Shown here piece after piece: positions 35,995-46,224 of a stretch of 64,000 bases of DNA. Origin of the DNA: Epiperipatus broadwayi (lineage: Eukaryota; Onychophora; Udeonychophora; Euonychophora; Peripatidae). Position numbers and translations under genes: made by a program. Position 1 is the first letter of the stretch. Every line of letters starts with the position of its first letter. The stretch spans positions 6,120,963 to 6,184,962 of the forward strand of contig JAQFVV010006208.1 of assembly GCA_028023455.1 (NCBI GenBank). The letters run 5' to 3'. The notes beneath the pieces were generated by a model. The model saw nothing but the letters and a program-made list of their open reading frames with translations. It had not been told where the DNA came from and ran no database searches.

Positions 35995-36425
35995 CAATTA
36001 ACACTTAATTTAATTAAAACAGGCAAAACTCTCCACACAGCAATGCCACCCAGTGCAAGCCAGAGTAATCAATGGATGCCAGAAGGCTTGTGCATAAGAT
36101 CCCTATCTAGTGCCTACTCATCCACTATCTGCAGATTAGTTTCAAGCTTGTGGCTTTCATCAGTGAGGAGCCTTGGATATGAGAGCACTGTGCCTAGATC
36201 TTAGGATCTAGTGCAACCCTTCAGCAGCCACCTTTTATATCTAATTAATTACAAAACTATGAGTCTAAAATTGAAAACACAATAATATTTTCAATGAAAG
36301 CTCATTAGCTTATCCCATACATTTTGATGTCTTTGGTTCTTTAGTAACAATAGCCACCACTATCCTTTTAGGCAGGATTGGTGTTAAACCACTAAACATC
36401 ACATGATTACCATTTCTTATGTTTG
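35995..36425 (-). mobile_element. FB1 element with HH4
   Basis: ACAGGCAAAACTCTCCACAC, AGTGCAAGCCAGAGTAATCA, GGATGCCAGAAGGCTTGTGC, GTGCCTACTCATCC, the HH4 core on minus, TAGATCTTAGGATCTA, and the outer block AAACCACTAAACATCACATG. One of the longest continuous FB1 copies. Confidence 0.8.
36140..36163 (-). ncRNA. Hammerhead-like core HH4 with full stem
   Basis: Minus strand: CTGATGA, stem AAGC/GCTT with loop CACAA, GAAA, with no extra bases. Confidence 0.48.
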
Positions 36426-36667
36426 CTCATAACTATTATTAAAACAGGCAACATGCTTCATACAGCAGTGCCACCCATGGTGATCATGTGACACTTAATT
36501 TAATGGTAAATTTAAATGGAATATTTGGATTGCCAGTTAAGAGGAATGCAAAAAGAAAGATCTATTTTGGTGAGTATAAGAAAGGAATTGTGGAGAGTTC
36601 CTGGAGTAAGAATCTTACATCTTTCTATAAAGAAAAGAAATTCTTGATAGGAGAAATACTCAAATAA

Positions 36668-36858
36668 ATGTACACCTTTCACATAGAGAGCGTACCAATA
36701 GCTCAAACAAGCTCTTAATTAATAAGTGCAGTATGAGAAAATATTTAAAATCTCTACCCAGAACACTCTCATCTCCAGACCAACTAGTTTCGAGCTTATG
36801 GCTCATACCGCAGTTATTAAGAGCTTGTTTGAGCTATTGATATGCTCTCTGTGTGCAT
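36668..36858. mobile_element. Foldback family FB5 element
   Basis: Left arm GAGAGCGTACCAATAGCTC, AAACAAGCTCTTAAT; right arm TTAAGAGCTTGTTTGAGCTA, TTGATATGCTCTCTGTG. On minus at 36788-36804 is stem GAGC/GCTC, then GAAACTAGTTGGTCTGGAG; the CTGANGA box is degraded to CTGCGGTA. Confidence 0.75.
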
Positions 36859-37124
36859 TTTTGTAATTACAAGCTCATTAAAAGTAATGTCACATTATAT
36901 ATGACTTGCTTTTTTAATTATTATGTACATCTTTGTATGTTAATTTTTGTACATGAAAAAATAAGACATCCCCTGAAAATAAGCCCTATAGTGTCTTTTG
37001 GAGCAAAAATTAATATAAGACCTGGTCTTATTTTGAGGAAACATGATAGTAAAATTCAAAAGAAAAGTCATTTGGTTAGCCTTTTGTTTGGGTGCATAAA
37101 TATCACATATCCACCAATGCAACC

Positions 37125-37205
37125 AATCATATGATTACACAGTGGCAAAACTCTCCATACAGTAGCATAAAGAATGTTAATCATGTGATGCTTAGTGGTT
37201 CAATC
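37125..37205. repeat. Short FB1 fragment
   Basis: GGCAAAACTCTCCATACAGT directly followed by the outer GATGCTTAGTGG block; interior lost. Confidence 0.65.
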
Positions 37206-37383
37206 ATACGATTATTATTAATAATTGATCTGTCAGTTAAATCTAATACTGTATTAGAAAAAATCTCATTTTCTTAGGTCATTATTATTTTTATAGTTAT
37301 TAGAGATAATTATGACACCTGGATATATTACTTGACTTTTTATCAAAAATAGACAATTACACTAATATTTTGCTTTATATCTA

Positions 37384-37754
37384 CAGGTGTCCCTTAAGTC
37401 TGGACGCATAGGAAATTGTTAACTATATATTGAAAGATAGAAAATGGATTTAATGCACATCATCCAAGGTGGATTCCACTTTGCTTTTCCACGGTGGTGA
37501 AGGTGTACTCAATGAAAATCACATATGTAACACACTTGATTAAATGCATAAAGAGAGTGAATGTGCTAAAATTGCTGGCAATGTGGATTTATTACATTAA
37601 GTTTATGTGAATTTTGCAAAACACTTCAATCTTGTGTCGCAAATGATGGAAATCATATTGAAGGCGTTATTTAATATTCCAATTAAATAAATAAATTTCA
37701 TTTTTTGAAAATATGTATTTTTGCCTATGTGTCCAAACTTAAGGGACATCCTGC
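37384..37754 (+). mobile_element. Non-autonomous mariner-like DNA transposon
   Basis: Inverted ends CAGGTGTCCCTTAAGTCTGG at the left and the complement of CAGGATGTCCCTTAAGTTTG at the right, flanked by TA (37382-37383 and 37755-37756). A plus frame near the right end reads GNHIEGVI, resembling the C-terminal GxHIEHLL of mariner-type transposases, so this is probably an internally deleted copy. Confidence 0.75.
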
Positions 37755-37849
37755 TATAATTAATAAAATGTGCTTAGATTTTTAAAAATACTTCAATATT
37801 CAAATATGTAGCATTTGAAATAACAAACAAAGTAATGATAATATAAGGG

Positions 37850-38100
37850 GTGTGCTAATAGCTTTAAACAAGCTTTTTCAAAAAATGCCACAAGGGAAAG
37901 CATTTACAATCTCTATCTAGAATTATCCCTATCTCCAAACTGGTTTCGGGCTAAGCTATAAGGGAAAGCATTTAAAATCTCTATCTAGAATTATCCCTAT
38001 CTCCAAACTAGTCTTAAGCTATATATAGATTTTAAACACTTTCTCTTGTGGCATTTCTTGAAAAATCTTGTTTAGAGCTATTAGCATGCTCGTTATATTA
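37850..38100. mobile_element. Foldback FB5 element with internal duplication
   Basis: Left arm GTGTGCTAATAGC, AAACAAGCTTTTTC, ATGCCACAAGGGAAAGC; right arm CTTTCTCTTGTGGCATT, TTAGAGCTATTAGCATGCTC. The inner block CTATCTAGAATTATCCC occurs twice about 70 bp apart. Confidence 0.8.
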
Positions 38101-38604
38101 CATTTGTAAATACAAGCTAATTAAGTCACATGACATATGACTTGGTTTCATTATTAACAAGGATAGCAATGGATTTTGGATAAAGTCTAATGGCTGCTAA
38201 ATTATTGATTAATTTTATTTCTTTGTATGATATATGAATTACTATGGTATCTAATTACCAAAGAGGAGCATATTATTTGTGAGTTTAACTATTTTATCTT
38301 ATAATGGGTTGAATTATTTAAATTTAAATATAATCTTTTTCATTTACTGCTCCTGCTTTATTGCCTTTTATCTTTATTACATTTTTTTCTATTTTACTTA
38401 TTCTTCTTTTATTAGTAATCAATAAAGTTATCAAGTATATTTACTAACTATGAACACTAAAGAAATGAACGAGCTATGAATATGATATGTAATATATTGA
38501 AAGCATGCTAAGCATGAATCAAAGTGTTTAGGTAATATGTAGTTACCATTTAATCTGTATATTTATATTACTAATATTACATTCATACAGAAAAGAGATA
38601 TATC

Positions 38605-38930
38605 CCCCACACAGAGGCAAAACTCTCCATATAGTAGCACCACTCAGTCCAAGCCAGAGTAATCAATAGATGCAGGAAGGTTTGTGCATAAAATCCCTAT
38701 GTAATGCCTACCTCATCCAAAATCCCCAGACTAGTTTCTAGCTTGTGGCTTTTGTCAGTGAGGAATCTTGGATCTGAGAGCACTGCGCTTAGATCTTAGG
38801 ATCTAACACAACCCTCCAGCCACCACCTTTTACCTTATTAGCTAACTATAAAGCTTTGAGTCCAAAATGAAAACACAATAATGTTTTCAATTAAAGCTCG
38901 TTAGTTTGGGTGGTCATATAAATGCGAATT
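38605..38930 (-). mobile_element. FB1 element, degraded HH4
   Basis: CTCTCCATATAGTAGCACC, GCCTACCTCATCC, the core at 38735-38758 on minus reading CTGACAA, AGC/GCT, GAAA, then TAGATCTTAGGATCTA. Confidence 0.75.
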
Positions 38931-39067
38931 CAGTTTAGCATCCATACTTTTTGGTGATCATACTATGTTTAATGGTTTAAAGATATATAGGTTTTCAGAA
39001 TTCTTTTTCTTTTCTACATTAAATAATAGCAACACATGATAACCATCTCTTATACTAGCACATAATT

Positions 39068-39312
39068 GTTGTAAACAAAGGCAAAACTCTCCATACAGTA
39101 GTGCCACCCTGTGCCAACCAGAGTAATCAATGGATGCCAGAAGGCTTGTGCAAGGTTCCTCACTGATGATGGCCACAAGCCAGACTACTATTCTGGGGAT
39201 ATTGGATGAGTAGGCACTAGATAGGAATTTTATGCACAAGCCTTCTGGCATCCATTGATTACTCTGGTTGGCACAGGGTGGCACTACTGTATGGAGAGTT
39301 TTGCCTTTGTTT
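39068..39312. mobile_element. Near-perfect foldback FB1 element
   Basis: Left arm AACAAAGGCAAAACTCTCC to ATGCCAGAAGGCTTGTGCA; right arm TGCACAAGCCTTCTGGCAT to GGAGAGTTTTGCCTTTGTT. The arms are about 85 bp and nearly identical. The spacer has CTGATGA at 39163, with the GAAA box mutated to GACT. Confidence 0.9.
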
Positions 39313-39392
39313 AAATAATAGCTACTTGGAAAATTGTTGACAATAATTGTGCCAACAAAAAAATCATTTCAATCTATGTAGAAGGGAGTGAA

Positions 39393-39440
39393 GGTCAAGA
39401 AGTAAAAGTCAGGAAGTAAAGGTCAAGAAGTAAAGGTCAA
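39393..39440. repeat. Short 14-bp tandem repeat
   Basis: Three to four imperfect copies of GGTCAAGAAGTAAA. Confidence 0.85.
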
Positions 39441-39604
39441 CTACTCCATATTCAAGGATAAACATTTTATGAATAGGAAAACTTCTGATAGTAAGATGTT
39501 CATTTGACAATACTCAATAATATTTTTTTTTAATTTGAAATTTTTAAATTACAAATTAACAAACTCCCAACTTAAATAAAATAATAAATAAGATGAGAAA
39601 AGCT

Positions 39605-40005
39605 CTCTACTCTAGTGCAATCCAAAAAGTTTAAATTCCTATTCTCAGATCAGTTTCTGGTCTGTACCCTTTATCAATGACACTTGGAACTCAAAATATA
39701 CAGCAATCATCTTTAACTCGGAGTTTTACCTGTCAAGCTGAAAACTTGAAATTCAAACCAGCCTAAGATTTTAGAGTCCAAGTCAGATCTACATAATTAT
39801 TCAAGCAGGTTGACTTGGGTTTAAAAGCTTTAGGTTGATATAAGTTTTTAGCTTGACAGGTAAAATGAAGTTGATGTTAGTCACTGTATGCACATTTGTA
39901 TTCCATCAAACTTTGAACCCCAATCCCACTGATAAAGGCAAAAGCAAGAAATCTGTCTGAAAGTGGCAATTTAAATATTAAGAGTAGGGATTTTATATAC
40001 CTCTG
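39605..40005. mobile_element. Foldback family FB6 element
   Basis: Inner arms GAGTTTTACCTGTCAAGC and GCTTGACAGGTAAAATG, outer arms TTTAAATTCCTATTCTCAG versus AATATTAAGAGTAGGGATTT. Both sides hold degraded HH4-type cores (GATAAAGG, then AGAAA) near 39660 (minus) and 39932 (plus). Confidence 0.65.
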
Positions 40006-40096
40006 ATAATCACTAATTAATTAATAACTTCTTTCTTTAACATTTTCTTCAATGCAAAAATTATTTTAATGCAAAATTTAATTTCTTTTCTCACAA

Positions 40097-40123
40097 TTTC
40101 GATTAGCCCACAGTCTTCATCAG
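40097..40123 (-). ncRNA. Hammerhead-like core HH3, partial
   Basis: Minus strand: CTGATGA, extra A, GACT...AATC imperfect stem, GAAATTGTGAG. Stem II has one mismatch. Confidence 0.35.
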
Positions 40124-40544
40124 AGCTACAAAATATTTAAATACATAAGACTACATAGAAATCGCATACTATAATTATATCAATCTCTTCAATCACTGAT
40201 TATACAAGATTATACTAAATGACAAAAGAATGAAGAATTGTTTTTTCTTAGAATAAAAGTAGCAATATCTATTGCATTTTTGTACTTTCTGATGTTTTAT
40301 AAGACCTAAAAAATATAAAAGAAATAATGTTAAATGAAAGATTCTACTATATATTCTGATTGACAGTTTATGAAGTAAAAAGCATTATTATAAAATACTT
40401 CTATATATATAAATATGATAAATTATGTTAAGAGGACACAAAGCAATAAAAACTGTCACTAATAGCTTGATCATAGTACTTATTCTATTGATAGTCCCTA
40501 CTTGCTCTTGGATAGGAAACAATATATAAACTTATTCCACTTTT

Positions 40545-40625
40545 AGTATTAAAAGGTTGCCTTGACAACAGTTTGAGATTGTTGATTGTTATTAGTATTA
40601 AATGTCGACTGGTTTTTAATGGTAT
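40545..40625 (+). repeat. Single arm of the foldback family at 61575
   Basis: AAAAGGTTGCCTTGACAACAG, GAGATTGTTGATTGTTAT and GTCGACTGGTTTTTAATG match the right arm of 61575-61765; the left arm is absent or decayed. Confidence 0.7.
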
Positions 40626-40627
40626 AT

Positions 40628-40700
40628 ATATATGTGTGTGTATATATATATATATATATGGTTTATATATGGTATATATATATGTGTGTGTGTGTGTAAA
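40628..40700. repeat. (TA)n/(TG)n microsatellite
   Basis: Two TATATGTGTGTG blocks separated by TATATGG. Confidence 0.9.
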
Positions 40701-40711
40701 AGTAAATGGAG

Positions 40712-41770
40712 ATTATTAAAGTCATCTAGACTTTGCAGGTGATGTGACTGTTTTTTCAAATAATGATTTAAAGCTTCAGGAAATATTGCAAGAGTTATCA
40801 GATGAAAATAAGAAAGTAGGATTAAAAGTAAATGTTAAAAAGACTAAAGTAATGTTTAATGGATTTTCTCAAAAGAAAAAAATAAGATTGATAATGATGA
40901 GTTAAAGAGAAGTTAACAACCACAAATATCCTGGTTAGATTATTACTACATAATGAACTAAAATAATCATAGATTTAAACTTGTTTGGAATCTTTTGATA
41001 GAAATAATAATGAGTTAAAAGCTAATCACAAATATCTTCCCTCATGTGTCATAGCATCAGCTGGGAAGCGAACCCGCTAACCCGAGACAACTGCTTGTAA
41101 AGCAGGTGTTACAAGCAGTTGTCTCTGACCTCTCGACCACCGATGCTTGACTATATCTTGGTCAGATTATTACTACAGATGGAAACATAATGGATGAAAT
41201 TAATTATAGATTTAAACCTGGTTGAAATGCTTTTGGTAGAAGTAACAATATTAAAAGGAAATATGACTATGTGTTTGAAAAGGAAGGTTTTTAATAAATA
41301 TGTTTTATCAGTCCTTACTTATGGATCCAATATGTGGACATTAACAGAAAAGCAATATAGAGACTTCAGACCACTGAATAAAGTATGAAGAGATGCATGT
41401 TAGGAATGACAAGAAGAGATTGAAATGTACTACATGGACGAGAGAACAAACAGGTGTTACTGTCATTGAAAGAATTAACAGGCTGAAGTGGAATTGGGTT
41501 GGGCCTATTTTTAGAAGCGATAATAGATAGACAGTTGAAATATTAACCTGGATTCCAAGAGATTGTAAAAGACCTAGAAAGAGACCACAGTTGAAATATT
41601 AACCTGGATTCCAAGAGATTGTAAAAGACCTAGAAAGAGACCACATGTTAGATGGATGGATGAAATAAGGAAGTGTGCTGGGGTGATGTGGTGAAGAGAG
41701 ACTAGAGATTAAAGAATATGGATTGAACTTGGAGATATCTTCATCCTGCAGTGTATCAATAATAGTTGAA
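40712..41770 (+). pseudogene. RTE-like LINE reverse transcriptase remnant
   Basis: Plus translations give HLDFADDVTVFSNND (catalytic FADD), LQEILQELSDENKKVGLKVN, KKTKVM, then ITTDGNIMDEINYRFK and KRCMLGM, RLKWNWVGPI-type and VRWMDEIRK tail motifs, in the order of RTE-type ORF2. A mini-SINE (41041-41148) sits inside, with part of the flanking LINE sequence present on both sides. A 55-bp tandem duplication lies at 41533-41642. Many stops; dead. Confidence 0.75.
41041..41148 (-). mobile_element. tRNA-derived mini-SINE, copy 4, with internal inversion
   Basis: Minus strand starts GCATCGGTGGTCGAGAGGTC and ends with the B-box-like block and CAGCTGATGCTATGACACATG. The acceptor-like ends GCATCGG and the expected CCGATGC pair. 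The middle contains a 17-bp perfect inverted repeat, GAGACAACTGCTTGTAA and TTACAAGCAGTTGTCTC, absent from other copies. Confidence 0.75.
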
Positions 41771-42114
41771 ATGATGATATTGATGGTATATGTACATTTA
41801 AAATACTTTTGTTAACTTAAATTTATATTATCATTGTATTATTTTATGTTTAAATAATTATTTCTTTTTCCAATGATACTTATTTTAGTCTCCAAATTTT
41901 TTCAATTGGTCTTTTTATTTTGCTTCACTATAAAAAAACTTCCAATCCAGTGCAACTTTTACTGTCTTTTATTATTAATATTATGTTTGAATATACTTCA
42001 TTACGATTCTTCATTGCTATAGGTATCATGCCCTGAAATACTATATATTCCATCATGCAACACTTTTCATTTCTATTTATAATGAGAAATGGATTTTTAC
42101 CTAATTATATCAAA

Positions 42115-42640
42115 ATAACGTGAAAGGCTAAAACTTGATGCTCATCTTTCTGGCTTGTGTTTTTGAATTGGGAGTTCTACGTGCAGTCATTATTACATCT
42201 GATTGGCTGTCACATAAGCATTTTTAAGACACATCTGTTAAGGGTTTTAGCCTTTCACATTATTATTATATAATCTGCTTGTGCTTAATAAATAAATATA
42301 TTTATATTTGTTACTATCATTTCATTAGATTTGAAAATTACTTTGTAGTAAATCGAAAGATTTCATGTTGTTTATTTATATATAATATTTTAATTGTGAA
42401 GGTGTTTTAAGCTTCACACTCTTAGTTCAGAATGCTTGAGTCTGCCTTATTTATGTATAAATTTAAGTAGAGAGGAAGGTGGTTCCATATTTTTTTCTCA
42501 TATTTCTGTTTTGTGTTTTCGTGCAGTCACTATTACACCTGATTGGCTGTCACATAAGCATTTTTAAGGCATATCCGTTAAAGGTTTTAGCCTTTCACGT
42601 TATTATTATATAATTTGCTTGGGCTTAATAAATTTAATAT
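42115..42640. repeat. Diverged relative of the 345-bp satellite
   Basis: The block CTGATTGGCTGTCACATAAG to TTTAGCCTTTCAC occurs at about 42200 and 42540, about 345-348 bp apart. The segment between them follows the order of the satellite unit: GTAGTAAATC, TTCAG then ATGCTTGAGTCTGCCTTAT, AAGTAGAGAGGAAGGTGG, TCTGTTTTGTGTTTT, GATTGGCT. Similarity to 751-2655 is partial but collinear. Confidence 0.6.
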
Positions 42641-42879
42641 ATTTAATTATATCAACTGAAAATAAATTTCACGACAAAATGGTTCAGAGATGCAATGAAA
42701 AGAAATTTAAATGGATAATATAAAATTTAGTTTTTAATTCTTTTCATTTTATTTGGATTTCATTCTGAGAAATCATAATTTTAGAATAACATATTACTTG
42801 GGAAATAAACTACATCTTAGTATAAGTTCAGCCCATTCCTCTTTTATTAATATAACTTTATCTTTCTTATTGCATTGCC

Positions 42880-43075
42880 AATTCCATATAATATTAATAT
42901 CATTTATGTTATTACTTTTTCCAATGCTTTTTACAATCCACTATTGATGGTTTCGACTGCTCCAGCAGTCTTCTTCAGAAGTTCTACTTATATTTTCAAA
43001 ACTGTCAATAGTGGATTGTAAAAAGCATTGTAAAAAGTAATAAAAAACATAAATGATATTAATATTTTATTAATA
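42880..43075. mobile_element. Foldback element with HH2 motif
   Basis: Left arm AATATCATTTATGTTATTAC, AATGCTTTTTACAATCCAC; right arm GTGGATTGTAAAAAGCATT, ATAAATGATATTAAT. HH2 lies at 42951-42978 on minus. Same family as 19130-19345. Confidence 0.85.
42951..42978 (-). ncRNA. Hammerhead-like core HH2
   Basis: Minus strand: CTGAAGA, extra A, stem GACTGC/GCAGTC with loop TGGA, GAAA. Relative to the GATTGC/GCAATC copies a T-A pair is replaced by C-G. The opposite arm supplies CAGTT upstream. Confidence 0.45.
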
Positions 43076-43084
43076 TATATGGAT

Positions 43085-43450
43085 ATGTAATGTCCAATAA
43101 TATGAGGGATTTGGCAGAATGTCTACATGGGTAGGACTATATCACATCCAACAAGGTTTTTCAATGAAATGAATGATTGAATAATTGGAAGGGTGAAAAG
43201 ATTGAAGTCTGTCCATTAAACTTTGAGGAAATGCTATCTTAATATAGACTGTGCACTGATTGTATATATAAGTGGGATATTATGATCTGGTCCAACTGAT
43301 GAGGGCTGATTCTGCACAAAATACATATATTGGGGATCTATATATTTTTTGTATGCATGTGGTCATGTGTACCAGTTATTTGAGGTAGAGTGGAGGTTGA
43401 ATAGATTGCAAAATTCTATCTTTCCTCTATTTAATACTTTTCAAGTTAAT
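43085..43450 (+). mobile_element. HH1-family repeat
   Basis: ATGCTATCTTAATATAGACT, GATCTGGTCCAACTGATGAG, hairpin, AAAATACATATATTGGGG, GTGGTCATGTGTACCAG. The core at 43296-43321 lacks the G of GAAA. Confidence 0.7.
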
Positions 43451-43458
43451 TAAAAATT

Positions 43459-43463
<5 letters not shown>

Positions 43464-43500
<37 letters not shown>

Positions 43501-43528
43501 AATTTATATATATATATATATATATGGT
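43464..43528. repeat. (TA)n microsatellite
   Basis: Two TA runs separated by TGATAATT. Confidence 0.95.
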
Positions 43529-43629
43529 CTTTCTTTAACAATGCAATTGAACTTTTTTAAACCATTCAGGTATCTGGGAAAAGTTTCTATCCTCTTTTAA
43601 TATCTTGTGGAGGGGTGTACAATCATGGC

Positions 43630-44205
43630 ATGATAATATGCATTTTAAGTTTTGATTTTATCAATGCATCTTTCATCTTTATCGTAATCCTATCACAACC
43701 ACCCATCGGCCCAAAAGTCAGAGCAACATCCCTTACTATAGATATATTAGGAATATACACTTATTCAAGTAATCCATATAACACATATTACCAATTTAAC
43801 ATGACATCCATATTATGTCTAGATATTTAAATGTAACTTCATATATAAATAGATTTAAAAAAAATTCCTATTCCATCACCACATTACTAAAACATATGAT
43901 CCAAGACATGTGGGAATCATCTGTCTTTTTCACATGTCCTGGATCATATGTTTCAGTAATGTGTGATGGAATAGAGATTTTAAAAAATCTATTTATATAT
44001 GTATAAAGTTATGTTTAACTATCTAAAAATAATGTATAATGAAGTTCAGTTGTAATATTCTATACGGCTTGTTTGAATTAGTGTATGTTCCTAATGTATT
44101 TATAATGCGGGATGTTAGTCTGACATCTGGGTTTGATGGATTGTTGTGATAGGATTGAGCAAAAGTTGAATGATGCACTGATAAAATCAAAACCTACAAT
44201 TCATA
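43630..44205. mobile_element. Large foldback element, arms about 280 bp
   Basis: Outer arms GCATTTTAAGTTTTGATTTT and GATAAAATCAAAACC; middle CGTAATCCTATCACAAC and GTTGTGATAGGATTG; inner CCATCACCACATTACTAAAA, CATATGATCCAAGACATGTG and CACATGTCCTGGATCATATG. The loop at about 43918-43932 is only about 15 nt. Short frames in it are artefacts. Confidence 0.88.
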
Positions 44206-44209
44206 TATA

Positions 44210-44400
44210 TATATATTGTAATGGGCACATACGACGTTACATTATTTTTTTTATTAAACATAAAAAAATTTGTTTTTTTTTTAAACTTACGTATTTGCCT
44301 ACTATATAAATTTTTTTAGGTTCAAATGCCTAGATGGCGCTCTTGTAGCGCAGATTACGTTAAGGCCTTTCATCCAGATCGTTATAATATATATATATTA
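44210..44400 (+). repeat. End fragment of the repeat duplicated at 51489 and 54029
   Basis: TTTGCCTACTATATAAATTT, TTCAAATGCCTAGATGGC and TTGTAGCGCAGAT match the right ends of those copies. Here two adjacent hairpins are visible (TAGG...CCTA and GCGCT...AGCGC). Confidence 0.65.
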
Positions 44401-44403
44401 TAA

Positions 44404-44910
44404 CTGAGGAAGCCAGTAGCAGAAAACAGTCTGCGGTTGGGGATATTCTGCAAAGCTTGTTAAGAGCTTATATAACATTTGTAATATAAGCTTGTTAAAT
44501 TAGGTCATGTGACATATGACTTGATTTCATTGTAATTTTATTTTTTGCTATTAAGACTTTGTTGATTTTATATCACTAAAGTTATTAATATATGGTGTAT
44601 CTGAGCTTGGTTCAGACCCATATGGCTATTTAAGTTAGATAGCTGGATTGGAAGACATATGGATGTTTGAAAATTTCAGATTTTTTACTTGATAGTTATC
44701 CATTAGATAAAGTGCTGGGCTTGTCCTGGTATTTGTAATCTAATGCTTGGATATCCTAGCACTTCACTGAGGAATCCAGTAGCAGAAACCGGTCTGAGGT
44801 TAGGGATATTCTGCAAAGCTTCTTAAGAGCTTATTTGCGAGCTCTATATATAACATTTGTAATACAAGCTTATTAGATTAGGTCATGTGACATATGACTT
44901 AATTTCTTTG
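44404..44910 (+). repeat. Two tandem copies of an FB5-related repeat
   Basis: ACTGAGGAA, CCAGTAGCAGAAA, CGGTCTGAGG-like, GGGATATTCTGCAAAGCTT, TTAAGAGCTTAT and GTCATGTGACATATGACTT occur at 44404-44530 and 44765-44910. Both contain CTGAGGA, short hairpin, GAAA. Confidence 0.7.
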
Positions 44911-45033
44911 TAATATATATATATGATAGTAGGTGACATCCATCTGAATGATGCAATATTAATGCTAATTATGTATGGAGAATCCTGAATAATATATAAT
45001 TTATATCTAACGACAGGTGATTATAATTCTTAC

Positions 45034-45155
45034 AGATGAGTTGTAATATGGGTTGAGTGTGCTGAGATGCAGCGATGTAAAAGCTATTGTATTATTACTC
45101 TTATCAGCTTCTCTATTGCCACATCTTTGAGCACTCAACACATATTACAATTTGT
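45034..45155. repeat. Small foldback repeat
   Basis: Arms TTGTAATATGGGTTGAGTGT and ACTCAACACATATTACAA around a spacer of about 50 bp. Confidence 0.75.
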
Positions 45156-45199
45156 ATCTATTGCCTGTGACTAATCTTTGCTTTATTATATATGTGAAT

Positions 45200-45360
45200 A
45201 AGATAATGTAAGGAATTTGAACTCAGACCTTCAAGCTTCCTACAGCTATCCAGCCCATCTTATACAACTGACACCCATGATCACATACTTGTGAAAATGA
45301 TAAATGATGTGTCAGTTTATGAGATGGAGTAGATAGTTGTAGGGAGCTTGAAATTTGAAT
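45200..45360. repeat. Foldback of HH1-family tails
   Basis: GGAATTTGAACTCAGACCTT, CTACAGCTATCC on the left; GGAGTAGATAGTTGTAGGGA, GCTTGAAATTTGAAT on the right; no core. Confidence 0.7.
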
Positions 45361-45369
45361 TAAAATCGT

Positions 45370-45910
45370 TTCATCATCATCATCATCAATCATTATCAAT
45401 CCACTGCAGGATGAAGGTCTCTCTCCAATCTTTAGCTTCTCTACTCCACATCACCCCTGCACCCTTTCTTATTTCATCCATCCATCTCACATGTGGTCTC
45501 TTTCTGGGTCTTTTACAATCTCTTGGAATCCAGATTAAGATTTCAATTGTCCATCTATTATCATCTCTTCTAACAATATGTCCAGCCCAACTCCACTTCA
45601 ATCTTTTAATTTTTCAATGAGATCAGTAACACCTGTTTGTTCTCTTACCCATACATTGTGTTTTTGATCGCTTCTTTTTACTCCCAACATGCATCTCTCA
45701 CATACTTTTTTGAGTGGTCTGAAGTCTCTGTATTGCTCTTCTATTAAGTGTCCAAGTCTCAGATCCATAAATAAGAACTGGTAAAACCCATTTGTTAAAA
45801 TTGCTTAATATAAATAATATACTTATATTTAAATATTGAATAAAATAATGGTAAAATATAAAAACATACCTTAAGTAGGATATGATAAGGTTTCTCCAAC
45901 AGCTTCTCAT
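45370..45910 (-). pseudogene. RTE-like LINE C-terminal end, best preserved
   Basis: Two minus frames. 45698-45910 ends VLPVLIYGSETWTLNRRAIQ then RLQTTQKSM; 45386-45601 reads MKWSWAGHIVRRDDNRWTIE, then IPRDCKRPRKRPHVRWMDEI, RKGAGVMW. These are the standard tail motifs of RTE-type endonuclease-reverse transcriptases. The piece between them is frameshifted, and the upstream RT is missing. The 3' end is a GATGATGAT run. Confidence 0.85.
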
Positions 45911-46224
45911 AAAGAAGCATTAGAAAAGGTATTTCTCATTAGGCTTGGCAATTTCCAGGTAGTGAAGATTTGAGGAATTTTCCACCCTTGTTCTAATATT
46001 GCTTCCAATAAATCACTAGATACTCACTGGTAAATGTTTAGCTAAATTGGTTATCGGTCAGTTACTTGAAAAAAATAAATCTATACCTGATTGAATCTGA
46101 TTTTTTGGGGGTTTATTTGCACACCTCATTCAAATTTTTTTTCATTTATTTGCATTTATACTTGGAATATAGCTCTAAATATGAAATGTATATGTGATTT
46201 TAATAATTAAAAGAAAATTGTAAT

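Noticed and set aside
36853-37134. 93-codon plus-strand frame
   Set aside because: Overlaps a foldback end and AT-rich sequence; an overlapping antisense frame exists and no domain is visible.
45348-45620. 90-codon plus-strand frame starting with a His-rich segment
   Set aside because: Antisense of the RTE 3' end; the His run is the GATGATGAT tail read backwards.
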